Shown: positions 1 through 11,400 of the stretch, piece by piece
Position numbering within the stretch: position 1 is the stretch's first letter
How the letters are laid out: every line of letters starts with the position of its first letter
Origin: Stenogyne calaminthoides
Lineage: Eukaryota > Streptophyta > Magnoliopsida > Lamiales > Lamiaceae
NCBI GenBank assembly: GCA_037126765.1
Contig: JBBCBC010000012.1
Span: forward strand, 14,818,001-14,882,000
Reading direction: 5' to 3'
Length of the DNA stretch: 64,000 nucleotides
Made by a program: the position numbers and the translations under genes
The notes under the pieces: generated by a model
The model's database searches: none
What the model was told of the DNA's origin: nothing
Seen by the model: only the letters and a program-made list of their open reading frames with translations

Positions 1-1742
1 GCCCAAATAGAAAGACGGTCACCCGAAACAGTATAATAATAGCAAGACAGTCACCCGAGTCAAAAGTTATGACCAAAACTCCAATCGCCGTTTCAAGATC
101 CTCCATCCGACAACGCTCATCCTTGCGATCAAAATTACCACAAGAACAAGCAAAACCGTACTACAGTGATCTATGAAAAAAAAAACCCGCCTATACTACT
201 CACACATATTATCTGGTGGGAAAAATGATTACAACATCACACAAGGGTTGCGATAGAGAAAAATATTATAATAATATCCGGTGGGACAGTTTTAGAGCAA
301 AGGCGAAGCTGTGAGACTTGTAGATAACTTCAAGAGCGTTTAAAAGATATTATAATCGGAAAACGGACACCCGAGTCAAAAGTTATGGCCAAAACAGTTT
401 TTACCATCCAATAGCCAAAGCCCCAATCGCCATTTCCAGATACTCCATCCGACATCGCTCATCCTTGCGATCAAAATTACAACAAGAACAAGAAAAATCC
501 TACTACAGTGATCAATGAAAAAAAAAATGCCTCTACTACCCACACATATTATCTGCTGGGAAAAACGATTACAACATCACACAAGGGTTGCGATAGAGAA
601 AAATATTATAATACTATCTAGTGGGACAGTTTAAGAGGGATGGCAAAGCAGTGAGACATGTAGATAACTTCAAGACATTTCCAAAACAGTATCATAATAG
701 GAAAATGGACACCCGAGTCAAAAGTTATGGCCAAAACAGTTTTTACCGTCCAATGGCCAAAACCCCAATCGTCATTTCAAGATCCTCAATCCGACATAGC
801 TCATCCTTGCGATCAAAATTACAACAAGAACATGCAAAACCCTACTACAGTGATCTATGAAAAAAAAAACGCCAATACTACCCACACATATTATCTGGTG
901 GGAAAAATGATTTCAACATCACACAAGGGTTGCGTTGTAGACAAATATTATAATACTATCCGGTGGGACAGTTTTAGAGCGACGGCGAAGCTGTGAGACA
1001 TGTAGAAAACTTCAAGATGTTTCCGAAACAGTGTTATAATCAGAAAACGGACACCCGAGTCAAAACTTATGGACAAAACAGTTTTCACCATCCAATGGCA
1101 AAAACCCCAATACCCGTTTCCAGATCATCCATCCGACATCGCTCAACCTTGTGATCAAAATTACAACAAGAACAAGCAAAACCCTACTACAGTGATCTAT
1201 GAAAAAAAATGCCTATACTACCCACACATATTATCTGGTGGGAAAAACGATTACAACATCACACAAGGGTTACGATAGAGAAAAATATTATAATACTATC
1301 CGGTGGGACAATTTTAGAGGAACGCGAAGCTGTGAGACATTACTTCAATTTGTTTCTGAAACTGTATTATAATAGGAAAATGGACACCCGAGTCAAAAGT
1401 TATGGCCAAAACAGTTTTCACCGTCCAATGGCCAAAACCCCAATCGCCGTTTCCAGATCCTCAATCCGACATCGCTCATCCTTGCGATCAAAATTACAAC
1501 AAGAACATGCAAAACCCTACTACAGTGATATATGAAAAAAAAAATGCCTATACTACCCACACATATTATCTTGAAAGAAAAACGATTACAACATCACACA
1601 AGGGTTGCGATAGAGAAAAATATTATAATACTATCCTGTGGGACTGTTTTAGAGGGACGTGAAACTATGAGACATATAAATAACTATAAGACGTTTCCGA
1701 AACATTATTATAATAGGAAAAAGGACACCCGAATCAAAAGTT

Positions 1743-3110
1743 ATGGCCAAAACTGTTTTCACCATCCAATGGCCAAAACCCCTATTGCCGTTTCCAGATC
1801 CTCCATCCGACATCGCTCATCCTTGCGATCAAAATTACAATAAGAACAAGCAAGACCCTACTCTAATGATCTATGAAAAAAAAAACGCCTGTACTACCCA
1901 CACATATTATCTGCTGGGAAAAACGATTACAACATCACACAAGGGTTGCGATAGAGAAAAATATTATAATACTATCCAGTGGGATAGTTTTAGAGGGACG
2001 GGGAAGCAGTGAGACATGTAGATAACTTAATGACATTTCCAAAATAGTATAATAATAGGAAAACGAACACCGAAAGTTAAAAGTTATGACTAAAAAGGTT
2101 TTCACCATCCAATGGCCAAAACCCCAATCGCCGGTTTCAAGATCCTCCATCCGACATCGCACATTCTTGTGATCAAAATTACAACAAGAACAAGCAAAAC
2201 CCTACTACAATGATCTATAAAAAAAAAATGCCTATACTACCCACACATATTATACGGTGGGAAAAATGATTACAACATCACACAAGGGGTTGCGATAGAG
2301 AAAAATATTATAATACTATCGGTGGGGCGGTTTACAAAGAACGACGAAATTTGTGGAGACACGTAGATAACTTCAAGATGTTTCCGAAATAGTATTATAA
2401 TCAGAAAACGGACACCCTAGTCAAAACTGATGGCCAAAACAGTGTTCACCATCCAATGGCCAAAACCCCAATCGCCGTTTCCAGATCCTCCATCCGACAT
2501 CGCTCATCGTTGTGATCAAAATTACAACAAGAACAAGCAAAACCCTACTACAGTGATCTATGAAAAAAAAATACCTATACTACCCACACATATTATCTGG
2601 TGGGAAAAACTATTACAACATCACACAAGGGTTGCGATAGAGAAAAATATTATAATACTATCCGGTGGGACAATTTTAGAGGGACGGCGAAGCTATGAGA
2701 CATGTAGATAACTTCAATTTGTTTTCGAAACAATATTATAATAGGAAAATGGACACCCGAGTCAAAAGTTATGGCCAAAACAGTTTTCACCATCCAATGG
2801 CCAAAACCGCAATCGCCGTTTCCAGATCCTCCATTCGACATCGCTCATCCTTGCGATCAAAATTTAACCAAGAACAAGCAAAACCCTATTACAGTGATAT
2901 ATGAAAATAAAGGCCTATACTACCCACACATATTATCTGGTGGGAAAAACGATTACAACATCTAACAAGGGTTGCGATAAAGAAAAAATTTATAATACTA
3001 TCCGGTGGGACAGTTTTAGAGGGATGACGAAACTGTGAGACATATAGATAACTTCAAGACATTTCCGAAACAGTATTATAAAAGGAAAACGGACTTCCGA
3101 ATAAAAAGTT
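1743..3110. repeat. One four-monomer higher-order repeat unit (A-B-C-D)
   Basis: Monomers fall into four types that recur in fixed order. Type A has GCAGTGAGACATG and CATTTCC; type B has TTCAAGATGTTTCC, ATAATC and CAAAACT; type C has TTCAATTTGTTT; type D has GACATATA and a GAAT or GAATAA variant before the AAAGTT. Type A starts near 386, 1743 and 3111; B near 727, 2088 and 3431; C near 1069, 2430 and 3769; D near 1402, 2771 and 4109. This gives a higher-order unit of about 1340-1370 bp, of which this is the most intact example. Types resembling A, B and C can still be picked out near 37000-37700 in the noisier array II. Confidence 0.85.
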
Positions 3111-4204
3111 ATGGCCAAAACTGTTTTCACCATCCAATTGCAAAAACCCCAATCGCCGTTTTCAGATCTTTCATCCGACATCGCTCATCCTTGCGATCAA
3201 AATTACAACAAGAACAAGCAAAACCCTACTACAATGATCTATGAAAAAAAAATGCCTGTACTACCCACACATATTATCTGCTGGGAAAAACGATTACAAC
3301 ATCACACAAGGGTTGCTATAGAGAAAAATATTATAATACTATCTAGTGGGATATTTTTAGAGGGTAGATAACTTCAAGACATTTCCGAAACAGTATAATA
3401 ATAGGAAAACGGACACCCGAGTTAAAAGTTATGACCAAAACAGTTTTCCCCATCCAATGGCCAAAACCCCAATCGCCGTTTCAAGATACTCCATCTGACA
3501 TCGCTCATCCTTGCGATCAAAATTACAACAAGAACAAGCAAACCCCTACTACAGTGATCTATAAAAAAATGCCTATACTACCCACACATATTATCTGGTG
3601 GAAAAAATGATTACAACATCACACAAGGGTTGCGATAGAGAAAAATATTATAATACTATCTGGTGGGATAGTTTTAGAGCGACGGTGAAGCTGTGAGACA
3701 TGGAGATAACTTCAAGATGTTTCCGAAACAGTATTATAATCGGAAAACGGATACCCGAGCCAAAACTTATGGTCAAAACTATTTTTCCCATCCAATGGCC
3801 AAAAACCTAATCGCCGTTTCCAGATCTTCCATCCGACATCGCTCATCCTTGTGATCATAATTACAACAAGAACAAGCAAAACCCTACTACAGTGATCTAT
3901 GAAAAAAAAACGCCTATACTACGCACACATATTATCTAGTGGGAAAAACGATTACAACATCTAACAAGGGTTGCGATAGAGAAAAATATTATAATCTTAT
4001 CGATTGGGACAATATTAGAGTGATGGCGAAGCTGTGAGACATGTAGATAACTTCAATTTGTTTCCGAAACAGTATTATTATAGGAAAATGGACACCCGAG
4101 TCAAAAGGTATGGCCAAAATAGTTTTCATCGTCCAATGGCCAAAACCCCAATCGTCGTTTCTAGATCCTCCATCCAACATCGCTCATCCTTGCGATCAAA
4201 ATTA

Positions 4205-4209
4205 AACCA
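4205..4209. repeat. Target-site duplication of element A (left copy)
   Basis: The satellite ends in AACCA and the LTR starts TGTTGGTCCC. The matching AACCA lies at 35165-35169, where the monomer resumes at the next base (GAACAAGC). Joining the two flanks restores an ordinary satellite monomer. Confidence 0.85.
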
Positions 4210-4483
4210 TGTTGGTCCCGGTGCAAACGAGTCTTACACGTGTATGGGGGGGAATACACGTGTTAGGTGAATTTTAAAACTTTTCTTTCTTCGAGATCAA
4301 ATGGGTCGAGGATGTCCGAGAATTTTGCCTCGAGAAGACAAATCGCCTCGAGTCAAAGTCCATCGAGACGGTGATCTGGAAACTTTTCGAAGCTTCAGAT
4401 TAGCCTCAACCGATCTCGAAGTTTATCGAGATCTCGAGAAGCTTGGATCAGATAATTATCTTACTGAATACTCAGTAGAGTTA

Positions 4484-4579
4484 GTTCAGTTTGGTAACTA
4501 TCTGTTCTAGCTAATCAAGAGTGCAGAATGGTTCAGTTTGGTAACTATCTGTTCTAGCTAATCAAGAGTGCGGAATGGT
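4484..4579. repeat. 48-bp tandem duplication inside the 3' LTR
   Basis: Two direct copies, beginning TTCAGTTTGGTAACTATC at 4484 and at 4532, differ at one base near the end (GCAGAATGG versus GCGGAATGG). The partner LTR near 33630 has a single copy. Confidence 0.95.
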
Positions 4580-4982
4580 TGGCCCTAAGTTTATACTCGT
4601 TTTAACTTTGCTGAAAATCTTCTTCCTTTAATAAAACAATGGTTAAGGCTGTGATCAATTTGATGCAAGTTCAGTGGATTGGTTCCAACTGAATCTCAGT
4701 AAAATATGCTTTCAGTGAAAATCATGCTACATATACAATGCAGTACAGAAAGCAAACAACACAACAATTATAGTGGTTCAGAGACTCAAGCTCCTACGTC
4801 CACTCTCTCTGATCTTTAGAGAAATTCCTTAACGCACTTCCTAAAGCTTTCAGGCTAACTCACTGTAGCTTACTCACTTTTCTACCTTGAGTTTTCTGAC
4901 TGACTCACTGCAGCTTACTAACTCATTCAGTGCCTCTGAACATTCAAAGTTATCTTGAGTACCGGTATCTTCTTCGAAGTCT

Positions 4983-5107
4983 TTAGTAACTCTTGAGTCT
5001 TGATGTCTCAAAGAACTTTCTTCGAGTCTTGATGTCTTCAAGAACTTCATTGAGTCTTGATGTCTTCAAAGAACTTATTGAGTCTTGGTGTCTTGATTTA
5101 CTTGAGT
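4983..5107. repeat. Short tandem repeats of GAGTCTTGATGTCTT in the LTR
   Basis: Four degenerate units of about 33-36 bp, each with a GAGTCTTG(A/G)(T/G)GTC core followed by CAAAGAACTT or similar. Equivalent GAGTCTTGA runs occur in every other Sirevirus-type LTR here except the C/E type, so they are a family trait of the LTR. Confidence 0.8.
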
Positions 5108-5280
5108 CTCCAGTTTCTTCAAAATCTAACTTCGATCTATATCGGTGACTATACATGGTGCGAGATAACTTCACGAACACTCTATTTGAATCGACTCGAT
5201 CTATCAAGATTATCTGAACATGTCATACTTTCGGAGGTTTTTGGGATCTAATCAAAATTTCTTTATTAAATTCATCTCCC

Positions 5281-5308
5281 AACAATTTTCCCCTTTTTGA
5301 TGATGCCA
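5281..5308 (-). promoter_or_regulatory. Polypurine tract of element A
   Basis: On the minus strand the sequence AAAAAGGGGAAAATTG lies directly before the 3' LTR start TTGGGAG. A purine run touching the LTR is the expected plus-strand DNA primer. The same motif precedes the LTRs of element C (18892) and D (43712). Confidence 0.8.
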
Positions 5309-6449
5309 AAACCATCTTGTTACATTTAAGAAAACCTAACCTATACTCAGGTTTCGGTTTATCTATTACAATCCAAAATGACATAACTCCTAACAATTTC
5401 CAAACAAACTGGCATATCAAATAATTAAAGACATGTAAGAAGATAATGAGATATTATCTTTGAGCATAAAGATAAACTTTTCATTGATCAGTAGATGGGC
5501 ATTACAGCTTACAATGAAAAACAAAAGATAAAAGTCATAAACATAAAGATTACAAATCTTCGGTCTTCTTCAATTTCATCATCTGGTACTTCTAAGTTGA
5601 ACATCCCAAAGTACCTCTTCTTCAATTCATCTCTTTCTTTTGATGATATCCAGGGTTGTTTTCTGTCGGGTCAAAATTTGGAGGGCATCTTGAGCAATTT
5701 CTTGAGAAATGGTAGCCTCATTCACAAAGTCATTCTCAAACCTAGGATTTGGATACATATATGGCCCGGAGCTACAATCGAGAATTGCCTTCATCCGCGA
5801 GTTGATCACCTGCGCAGATACTCAGGGTAAAAAGTCAGAAAATATTCAATGAATGTCTCATTCTTGTCTGAGCTGCTCCCTCAAAATTCTCTCAGAATCT
5901 CATAATAGAACCAGAAGGTTCTCTTGATTTCCTCCCATGCACCATTGATCTGTAATGGTATCCATTTATTAATGTCGGCCATTTATAAGTCTTCTCGATT
6001 ACCTCCTCTTCTCTTGCTAATGAACATCTTGAAACCACCCCTTCTCTTCAGTTCTTCTTCTTTCTTCTTCTTGATCAGAGGAGCACCAGGAACAGAAGCA
6101 GCAGTTCTTTTCTCCTTTTCAATCTGCAGGGCTCTTAGAGACTTCTTGGTGTCGAAGGTTTCTTTCTGAGTATCAGGTCCAGCTTCCTTAGTTTCTTCTT
6201 CAGATTCTTCGAACTCCATAATCAGTTTCCTCTGAGTAGGTCTTGCTACCTTTGCTTTTTTTCTTCTTTTCTTGCTCAACAAAAGCTACTGCTTTTCTCT
6301 TCTCTGGTTTGGCTCATTCTTCACCTACCTTGCTTGTCTCAACCATCCTTCTATCACTTATTTTCTCAGCAATTACTTCCTGAGTGATTTGATCAGTTGT
6401 CTGAGTGAAGGTAGGTTTTTCAGCTTCTGCAAACTTTAGTTTCTCAGTG

Positions 6450-6533
6450 ACCTATGCTTCTTTTTGAGCTTTCTTCTCACTTAGAGCATTCAATATCTTC
6501 TTGGCCTATGCTTCTTTTTGAGCTTTCTTCTCC
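6450..6533 (-). repeat. Direct repeat carrying a stop codon
   Basis: The 29-bp phrase CCTATGCTTCTTTTTGAGCT plus TTCTTCTC occurs twice about 53 bp apart. On the minus strand each copy reads EKKAQKEA followed by TAG, so the same stop has been copied with the repeat. Confidence 0.85.
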
Positions 6534-6928
6534 AAGGTTTGTGCCAACAACTCATCTAATTTGCCAGCTTTAGGCCTTTTCCCCTTTATGGCACCATACC
6601 TTGGGAGAATTTGAGTCAGGGCAGCATCCATATAGTATTCTTCTTTGCCATGCTGCGCACTGTCCCAGCCAACTGATCATGCTCATCTTCCAGCCTCATC
6701 ATGTAGTTTTTTGGCCATTGAGAACTCATCTGAGAGAGGAGCAAACTGTTTTGAGAAGACATCATGCATCATGTCTGTCATCTTGGTCATGAGCAGGGAG
6801 CCCATTTCCTCAACAGCTGTTTTGATCATCAGATCATTCTTCTCAATCAGTTTTGCTTCAAGATAAGCAGTCCTGTCTTGGTACATTTGCTTCATGTTGG
6901 CATTAAGCTCTGTATGTACTCCATCAAT

Positions 6929-7132
6929 CTTTCCATCCAGAACAGCTAATTTATCTGATAGAGTATTTTGAAGTTGAAGCATAGCAGATGATGAACTCAG
7001 GTTTTCCATTTTCTGAGCTTGATCAGCCAGAACTGACTCCATCTGAGTCATCTTGTCTGTGAGAGTTTTCTGAATTTGCATCATGTCAGATGAAGAGCTT
7101 AGATTCTCAAGCTTTTGAGATTGACTTGCCAG
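6929..7132 (-). repeat. Duplicated 34-residue coiled-coil block in the env-like ORF
   Basis: Two adjacent 102-bp units (7132-7031 and 7030-6929) encode the related segments LASQSQKLENLSSSS and LADQAQKMENLSSSS, followed by matching MQIQKTLTDK and LQLQNTLSDK. The spacing of hydrophobic residues fits a coiled coil. Confidence 0.9.
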
Positions 7133-9294
7133 CATCTCTTCCATCCTTGGCTCTATCTTCATTAACTCATCCAGGATTGGAGTGAAATCAATCACTGGAG
7201 TTTGAACAACTGGTTCCAACTGATTGGGATGCTCCAACTGAGCCTCAGTCTACATATCATAAACATCAGATTTAAAGCTAGGTACTTCAGTAACTTCGGC
7301 ATAATGTATAACAGTGCCAAAAGGTACCTGAAGAATGCTAACTTCAGTCTGAGGTTGTCTGATATCAGTTGGTTCAGCATCAGATTCCTTTTCCATTTCC
7401 TCCTGAGTTTCCTTTTCTTTCTCAGGTTCCTTTTCTGTCTCAGCTGGTTTCTCCATTTCAGCTTGTTTGTCACTTTTTTCATCTTGATCCTCATCTCCTT
7501 CTGGATTCATAGAACTGGAGGCATCAACTTCAACTTTCTTCTTCTCAGCCACCTTTCTCTTCACTAGCTCATCAAAGTCAGCAACTTTCATTCTGAGCTT
7601 GGTTTTCCTGAATCCAGAGAACTCTGTTAAAACAGCAGTTTCAGCATTCCACCATTCTTCTCCTCTGAAAGAGGCTATATTCAGCATCTCCGGAAGAGTC
7701 TGATTCAGGATGTAGACCGTGGTTATGAGTCTGAAGAAGAGATCCTGAAGATCAGGATATGCATTAAGTTCTGGGTATCTGTCTAGAATGAACCGTTCCC
7801 CCTTGCTTCGCCATTCAGTTTCTTCTGCCTCTCCCTTCTTCAACTTTGGGCTTTCATGAACAGTCGACTCAGCTTGTATCAGTTGTAGTGCTGATGGGTC
7901 AAGAAATGGTTCATTCAGAAGAGCATCAAGGTTCAGTAATTCCTGAGGTTCTGAATGTTCTGACATCTGAGTTGGTCCTTCTTCAGTTGAGATCTGAGGT
8001 CCCTTAAAAATTTCCTGAGAAATTTTGTCTGAACTCGGAGAGGTTTCGAGTACCTCTGAGAAAACCTGTTCTTCAGTTTCTTGCTCTTGAACATTCGTCA
8101 CCACCTGAGCAAGAACCTGAAGTGGAGATTTCATCCCTTGCTGACCTTGAGTTTGGGTTTCTTCAGTTTCGCTGGCCTCCTTCTCAGCAATCGTCTGAAG
8201 CCTTTTTCACTTCTGAGGAGCCAATGTCTTTTTCTTGAGTTTTTCTCCTTTCTCTCTTTTTATCTTCATCAGGGCTTTCCCCCTGGCTTGCTTGGTTTCT
8301 TCTTCTCCTTTCCTCAGTAGATTTGTGAGTGGTTTGTCTAGTTTCTCTAATTTTCTCAACAACTGTATTATCCTCCTCAAAGATCTTCTTCGGTCTCCTC
8401 CCCCGAGACTCGGTAACTTTCTTTCTTTTTCCTCAAAGTCTTCTTAGTTGGCTTGAACATGATTTTTTATCTTAGAAAAAGCCGTTGAATCAGCAAATAT
8501 GTCTCTTCTTTCTGCATGTTTCCAAGATAAAAGCAATCTTGGTTGCATGTAGGATTTTTCCTTTAATCACTACACTGCCATTCACCTTTTGAATATGTTT
8601 GGCTTGATCACTGATCACTTTTATCAAGTAGTTCAACCAATTAAATGCCCTTGAAGGTGAATCTTCAATTGCCGCCATTAGCCTCAACTTAGGCTTGCTT
8701 ATCTGCTCAAAACTACCAGACCCACTCATAATGCATTTGCTCACAATATCTAAGAGGACTCGATATTTAGCTTTCAAATGCTTCTTATTCAAAGTAGCTT
8801 CAAACTTAATCGGATGCTCAACAATCTGATCCATATATTCCTGTTCCCTACCCACCATATACATAGTAGTGTCCTCCCCTGTATCATTTAACTCATATAT
8901 GGCATTCAGATTCTTAGGAATAATGTACAATTCCCTAACAAAATCCACATATTTCTCCGACCTCTCTAGATGCGACACCGTGACCTTAGATTCTATGCAA
9001 TTTTCATCATCTAGTTGCATATTGGCAACAAATTCTATTACCTCTTTGGCATATTCGCCGTCTGGTCGATTTGCGACCAAGCAGGTAAGCTTTGCCATTC
9101 GGAGGATGTGTAACGCCTCCTCCTCATGAGCAGCATTTGATGTGCTTTCCAGCGAAACAACATTCTCGTACCAAGGTTTGTTGGTAACGACAAGTTTGTG
9201 GTAGACGGTAAGCGTCATTTTGTGAAGAATTTTTTGGAAAGTGAAGAATTTTGTGTAAACGAAGATTTGTTGTGAAGATGAAGGTTTTTGAAAT

Positions 9295-9327
9295 GGTTTG
9301 AATGAATTCTTTGTAAAGGGTATATAA
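9295..9327 (-). promoter_or_regulatory. TATA box upstream of the env-like ORF (element A)
   Basis: The minus strand reads GTTATATACCC about 105 bp before the env-like start at 9218, followed by ATTCATTCAAACC. Element C has CTATATAAG followed by ATTCATCAAACC at the same relative place. This suggests the env-like ORF has its own promoter; that is an inference from two elements. Confidence 0.5.
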
Positions 9328-9831
9328 CTTGATTTTCAGAAAAATCGCATGGATCAAGGAATTCGACGGTCAAGATCAAAATAGGCTAAAACGGGTATTT
9401 GAAAGGACGATTTTGCAAGTACTGGACGCCAATTTATCCTTATTGGTGACTAATGAACAATGATTCTGCAGACTGTTGACTTTTCCTCGAGAATTTCAAA
9501 CTTTCCTCCCATTTATTTCTTCGGGTGTTTTATCATTTATTGCAAATGATTTCTGAGTTTCAGTTAGACAATAAATGAGGTGCATGAGTCAATAACTTCT
9601 TCGGACTAAGTTTAAACATCAGTCTTACTGAGTTTTGACCTTGATAAGATGTCAGTATAAAACTGAATACTGAACTTCAGGATTACTGAGTTTCCCTAGA
9701 CTCAGTGATATCCTTATTTTATCCTGATTTTTTCAGTGACACCTGAAAAACTTCATGCATCTGAAAACCTTCAATTTTTCAGATTCACCTTATTCTCCTG
9801 GATCCAACATAACTAATTCAACTGATAGTTC
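9328..9831. other. Spacer between RNase H and the env-like promoter
   Basis: About 500 bp without a reading frame of note. It is T- and A-rich and includes ACTGAG and TCAGTTT words. Element C has about 2 kb at this place because it carries the antisense cassette there. Confidence 0.6.
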
Positions 9832-11400
9832 CTAAAATCTTGATTCAGCCAAAGGTTTAGTCAAGATATCAGTTCTCTGTTTATCAGTATGAGTTTTCTC
9901 CATTTTGATATCCTTCTTCTCAACATGATCTCTGATGAAGTGATGTATGATATCAACATACTTACATCTAGTGTGCAATACTGGATTTTGTGTAATAGCA
10001 ATTGCACTATTATTATCACAAAATATAGGTACTTCATTGGCTATAATCTTATAATCCTTTAATTAATTATGCGAGCAAAAGAATGCATGCACAACAAACT
10101 TCCATGACCATGTATTAAACTTCAAGGTAGTCTTGGTTGCTCATCGAGGTCTGTTTCTTTGAAAACCATGATATCAGTTTACTTCCAAGAAATTGACAAG
10201 TCCGTGTAGTTGATTTCCTGTCAATTCTACATCCACCATAATTAGCATCTGAATAACCAGTTAATTCAAGGTTATCATCAGCTGGATACCATAATCCTCT
10301 ATTCACAGTGCCCTTAAGATAATTCAGAATCTTTTTAGCAGCCTCCATGTGACTAGCCTTAGGATTAGCTTGGTATCTTACACATATCCCAACAACAAAT
10401 GTTATATCAGGCCTACTTGCAGTGAGATATAGCAATGATCCAATGATTCCTCTATAATCAGTGTGATTTACTGACTTGCCTTCAGGATCAGGATCCATCT
10501 TGTAGTTAGAATTCATGGGAATTCTAACTGCATTGCAATTCTGTACACCATACTTAGCAATCAGATCTCTAGTGTATTTTGCTTTATTGATGAAGATTCC
10601 TGCCTTAGTTTGTTTGACTTTGAAGTCCAAGAAAGAAATTCATCTCCCCATCATAGACATCTCAAACTTTCCTTTCATCGGAAGCGTAAAACTTATCACA
10701 CATCTGATGATTTGGAGATCCAAATATGATGTCATCCACATAAATATGAACTAGTAGGATATCCTTCCCATCCTCTATCCTGAACAAGGTTCTATCAACA
10801 GTTCCTTTGATAAACCCATGGTCAGTAAGAAACTGAGAAAGAGTATCATACCATGCTCTGGGTGTTTGCTTCAGACCATACAAGGCTTTCCTGAGCCTGT
10901 AAACTTGGTCATTCTGACAAAATTCTGGAGGTTGTTCCACATAAACCTCTTCCTTAAGCACATCATTCAGAAGTGCACTTTTCACATCCATTTGATAGAC
11001 TGTGAATTTTATGTGAGCAAAGATATGCAAGAAACAAATCGATGACTTCTAGTCTTTGCAAAAGTGCAAAAGGTTTCATCATAATCCAAGCCTTCTTCTT
11101 GGGAATAACCTTGTGCAACTAGCCTTGCATTGTTTCTCACAATGTTGTTGTTCTCATCTCTCTTGTTCTTGAACACCCATTTAGTTCCAATCACATAGTG
11201 CCTCTTAGGTCTGTCCACCAGCTCCCAAACTTCATTCTTGTAAACTGATTCAGCTCCTCTTGCATAACAATAATCCAAAATGAGTCCTGAAGAGCTTCTT
11301 CAATCTCAGTAGGTTCTTTTTCAGATAGGAAGCAACATAACAAAACACTTTCTCCATGGAACCTTCTTGTTTTAACACCTTCTAATAGATCACCCACAAT
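9832..11400 (-). pseudogene. Reverse transcriptase-RNase H of element A
   Basis: Encodes the Ty1/Copia RT (RVT_2 type) and RNase H that copy the element RNA into DNA. Visible in order: NEVWELVDRPK and GTKWVFKNK near 11200, ARLVAQGYSQEEGLDYDETF, YQMDVKSALLN near 10985, VYRLRKALYGLKQ, the catalytic IYVDDIIFGSPN near 10740, YRGIIGSLLYLTASRPD near 10455, then the RNase H GYSDANYGGCRIDRKST and FCDNNSAIAITQNPVLHT near 10000, ending at ILTKPLAESRF just before a stop at 9832. Frameshifts lie near 11020, 10650 and 10100, so no single frame spans it. The catalytic YVDD is intact. Confidence 0.93.

Larger units (their letters stand above)
1..4209. repeat. Satellite array I, ~341-bp monomer, clean copy
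   Basis: About twelve head-to-tail monomers are seen, anchored on the phrase ATGGCCAAAACAGTTTTCAC, which recurs near 727, 1069, 1402, 1743, 2088, 2430, 2771, 3111, 3431, 3769 and 4109, a spacing of mostly 340-345 bp. The array runs off the left edge of the window and is cut at 4209 by element A. The repeated open frame of roughly 60-100 codons in each monomer is a by-product of the repeat, not a gene. One monomer near 3350 lacks about 20 bp. The satellite family was not recognised; a pericentromeric or other heterochromatic location is inferred from tandem structure and nested retrotransposons. Confidence 0.97.
4210..5284 (-). repeat. 3' LTR of element A (shortened)
   Basis: Starts TGTTGGTCCCGG and ends TCTCCCAACA, matching the right LTR at 33368-35164. 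It is about 1075 bp against about 1795 bp for its partner. It lacks the part equivalent to roughly 34030-34850, including the TATA-like region near 34410, and carries a 48-bp tandem duplication not present in the partner. Because the two LTRs are identical at integration, both differences arose later, or reflect assembly. Confidence 0.9.
5515..9218 (-). pseudogene. Env-like / extra ORF of element A, coiled-coil, broken
   Basis: A reading frame of roughly 1,230 codons follows RNase H, the position of the extra ORF in Sireviruses. It begins at 9218 (MTLTVYHKL) and is open to 8490; the next open stretches are 8134-7250, 7237-6683 and 6282-5983, with a few stops and frameshifts between. The N-terminal 240 residues resemble the plant transposon-associated domain found in such ORFs (inference from a general pattern such as EVIEFVANM). 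The middle is very rich in Glu and Lys with an EEWWNAETAVL segment. Residues from 7237 on form a probable coiled coil with a duplicated 34-residue block. The tail is highly basic and ends near RYFGMFNLEVP at about 5580. No signal peptide or clear membrane segment was seen, so an envelope role is unsupported; function is unknown. Confidence 0.75.

Noticed and set aside
1..4209. Regular repeats considered as a CRISPR array
   Set aside because: Units of 341 bp are adjacent and entirely repetitive, with no short repeat-spacer alternation, and the setting is a plant genome.
621..4270. Recurrent open frames of 60-108 codons with MAKTVFTIQWPKPQ-like starts, looking like a protein family
   Set aside because: They recur with the satellite period, overlap in several frames on both strands, and have no start context or conserved end. 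They are a by-product of the tandem repeat.
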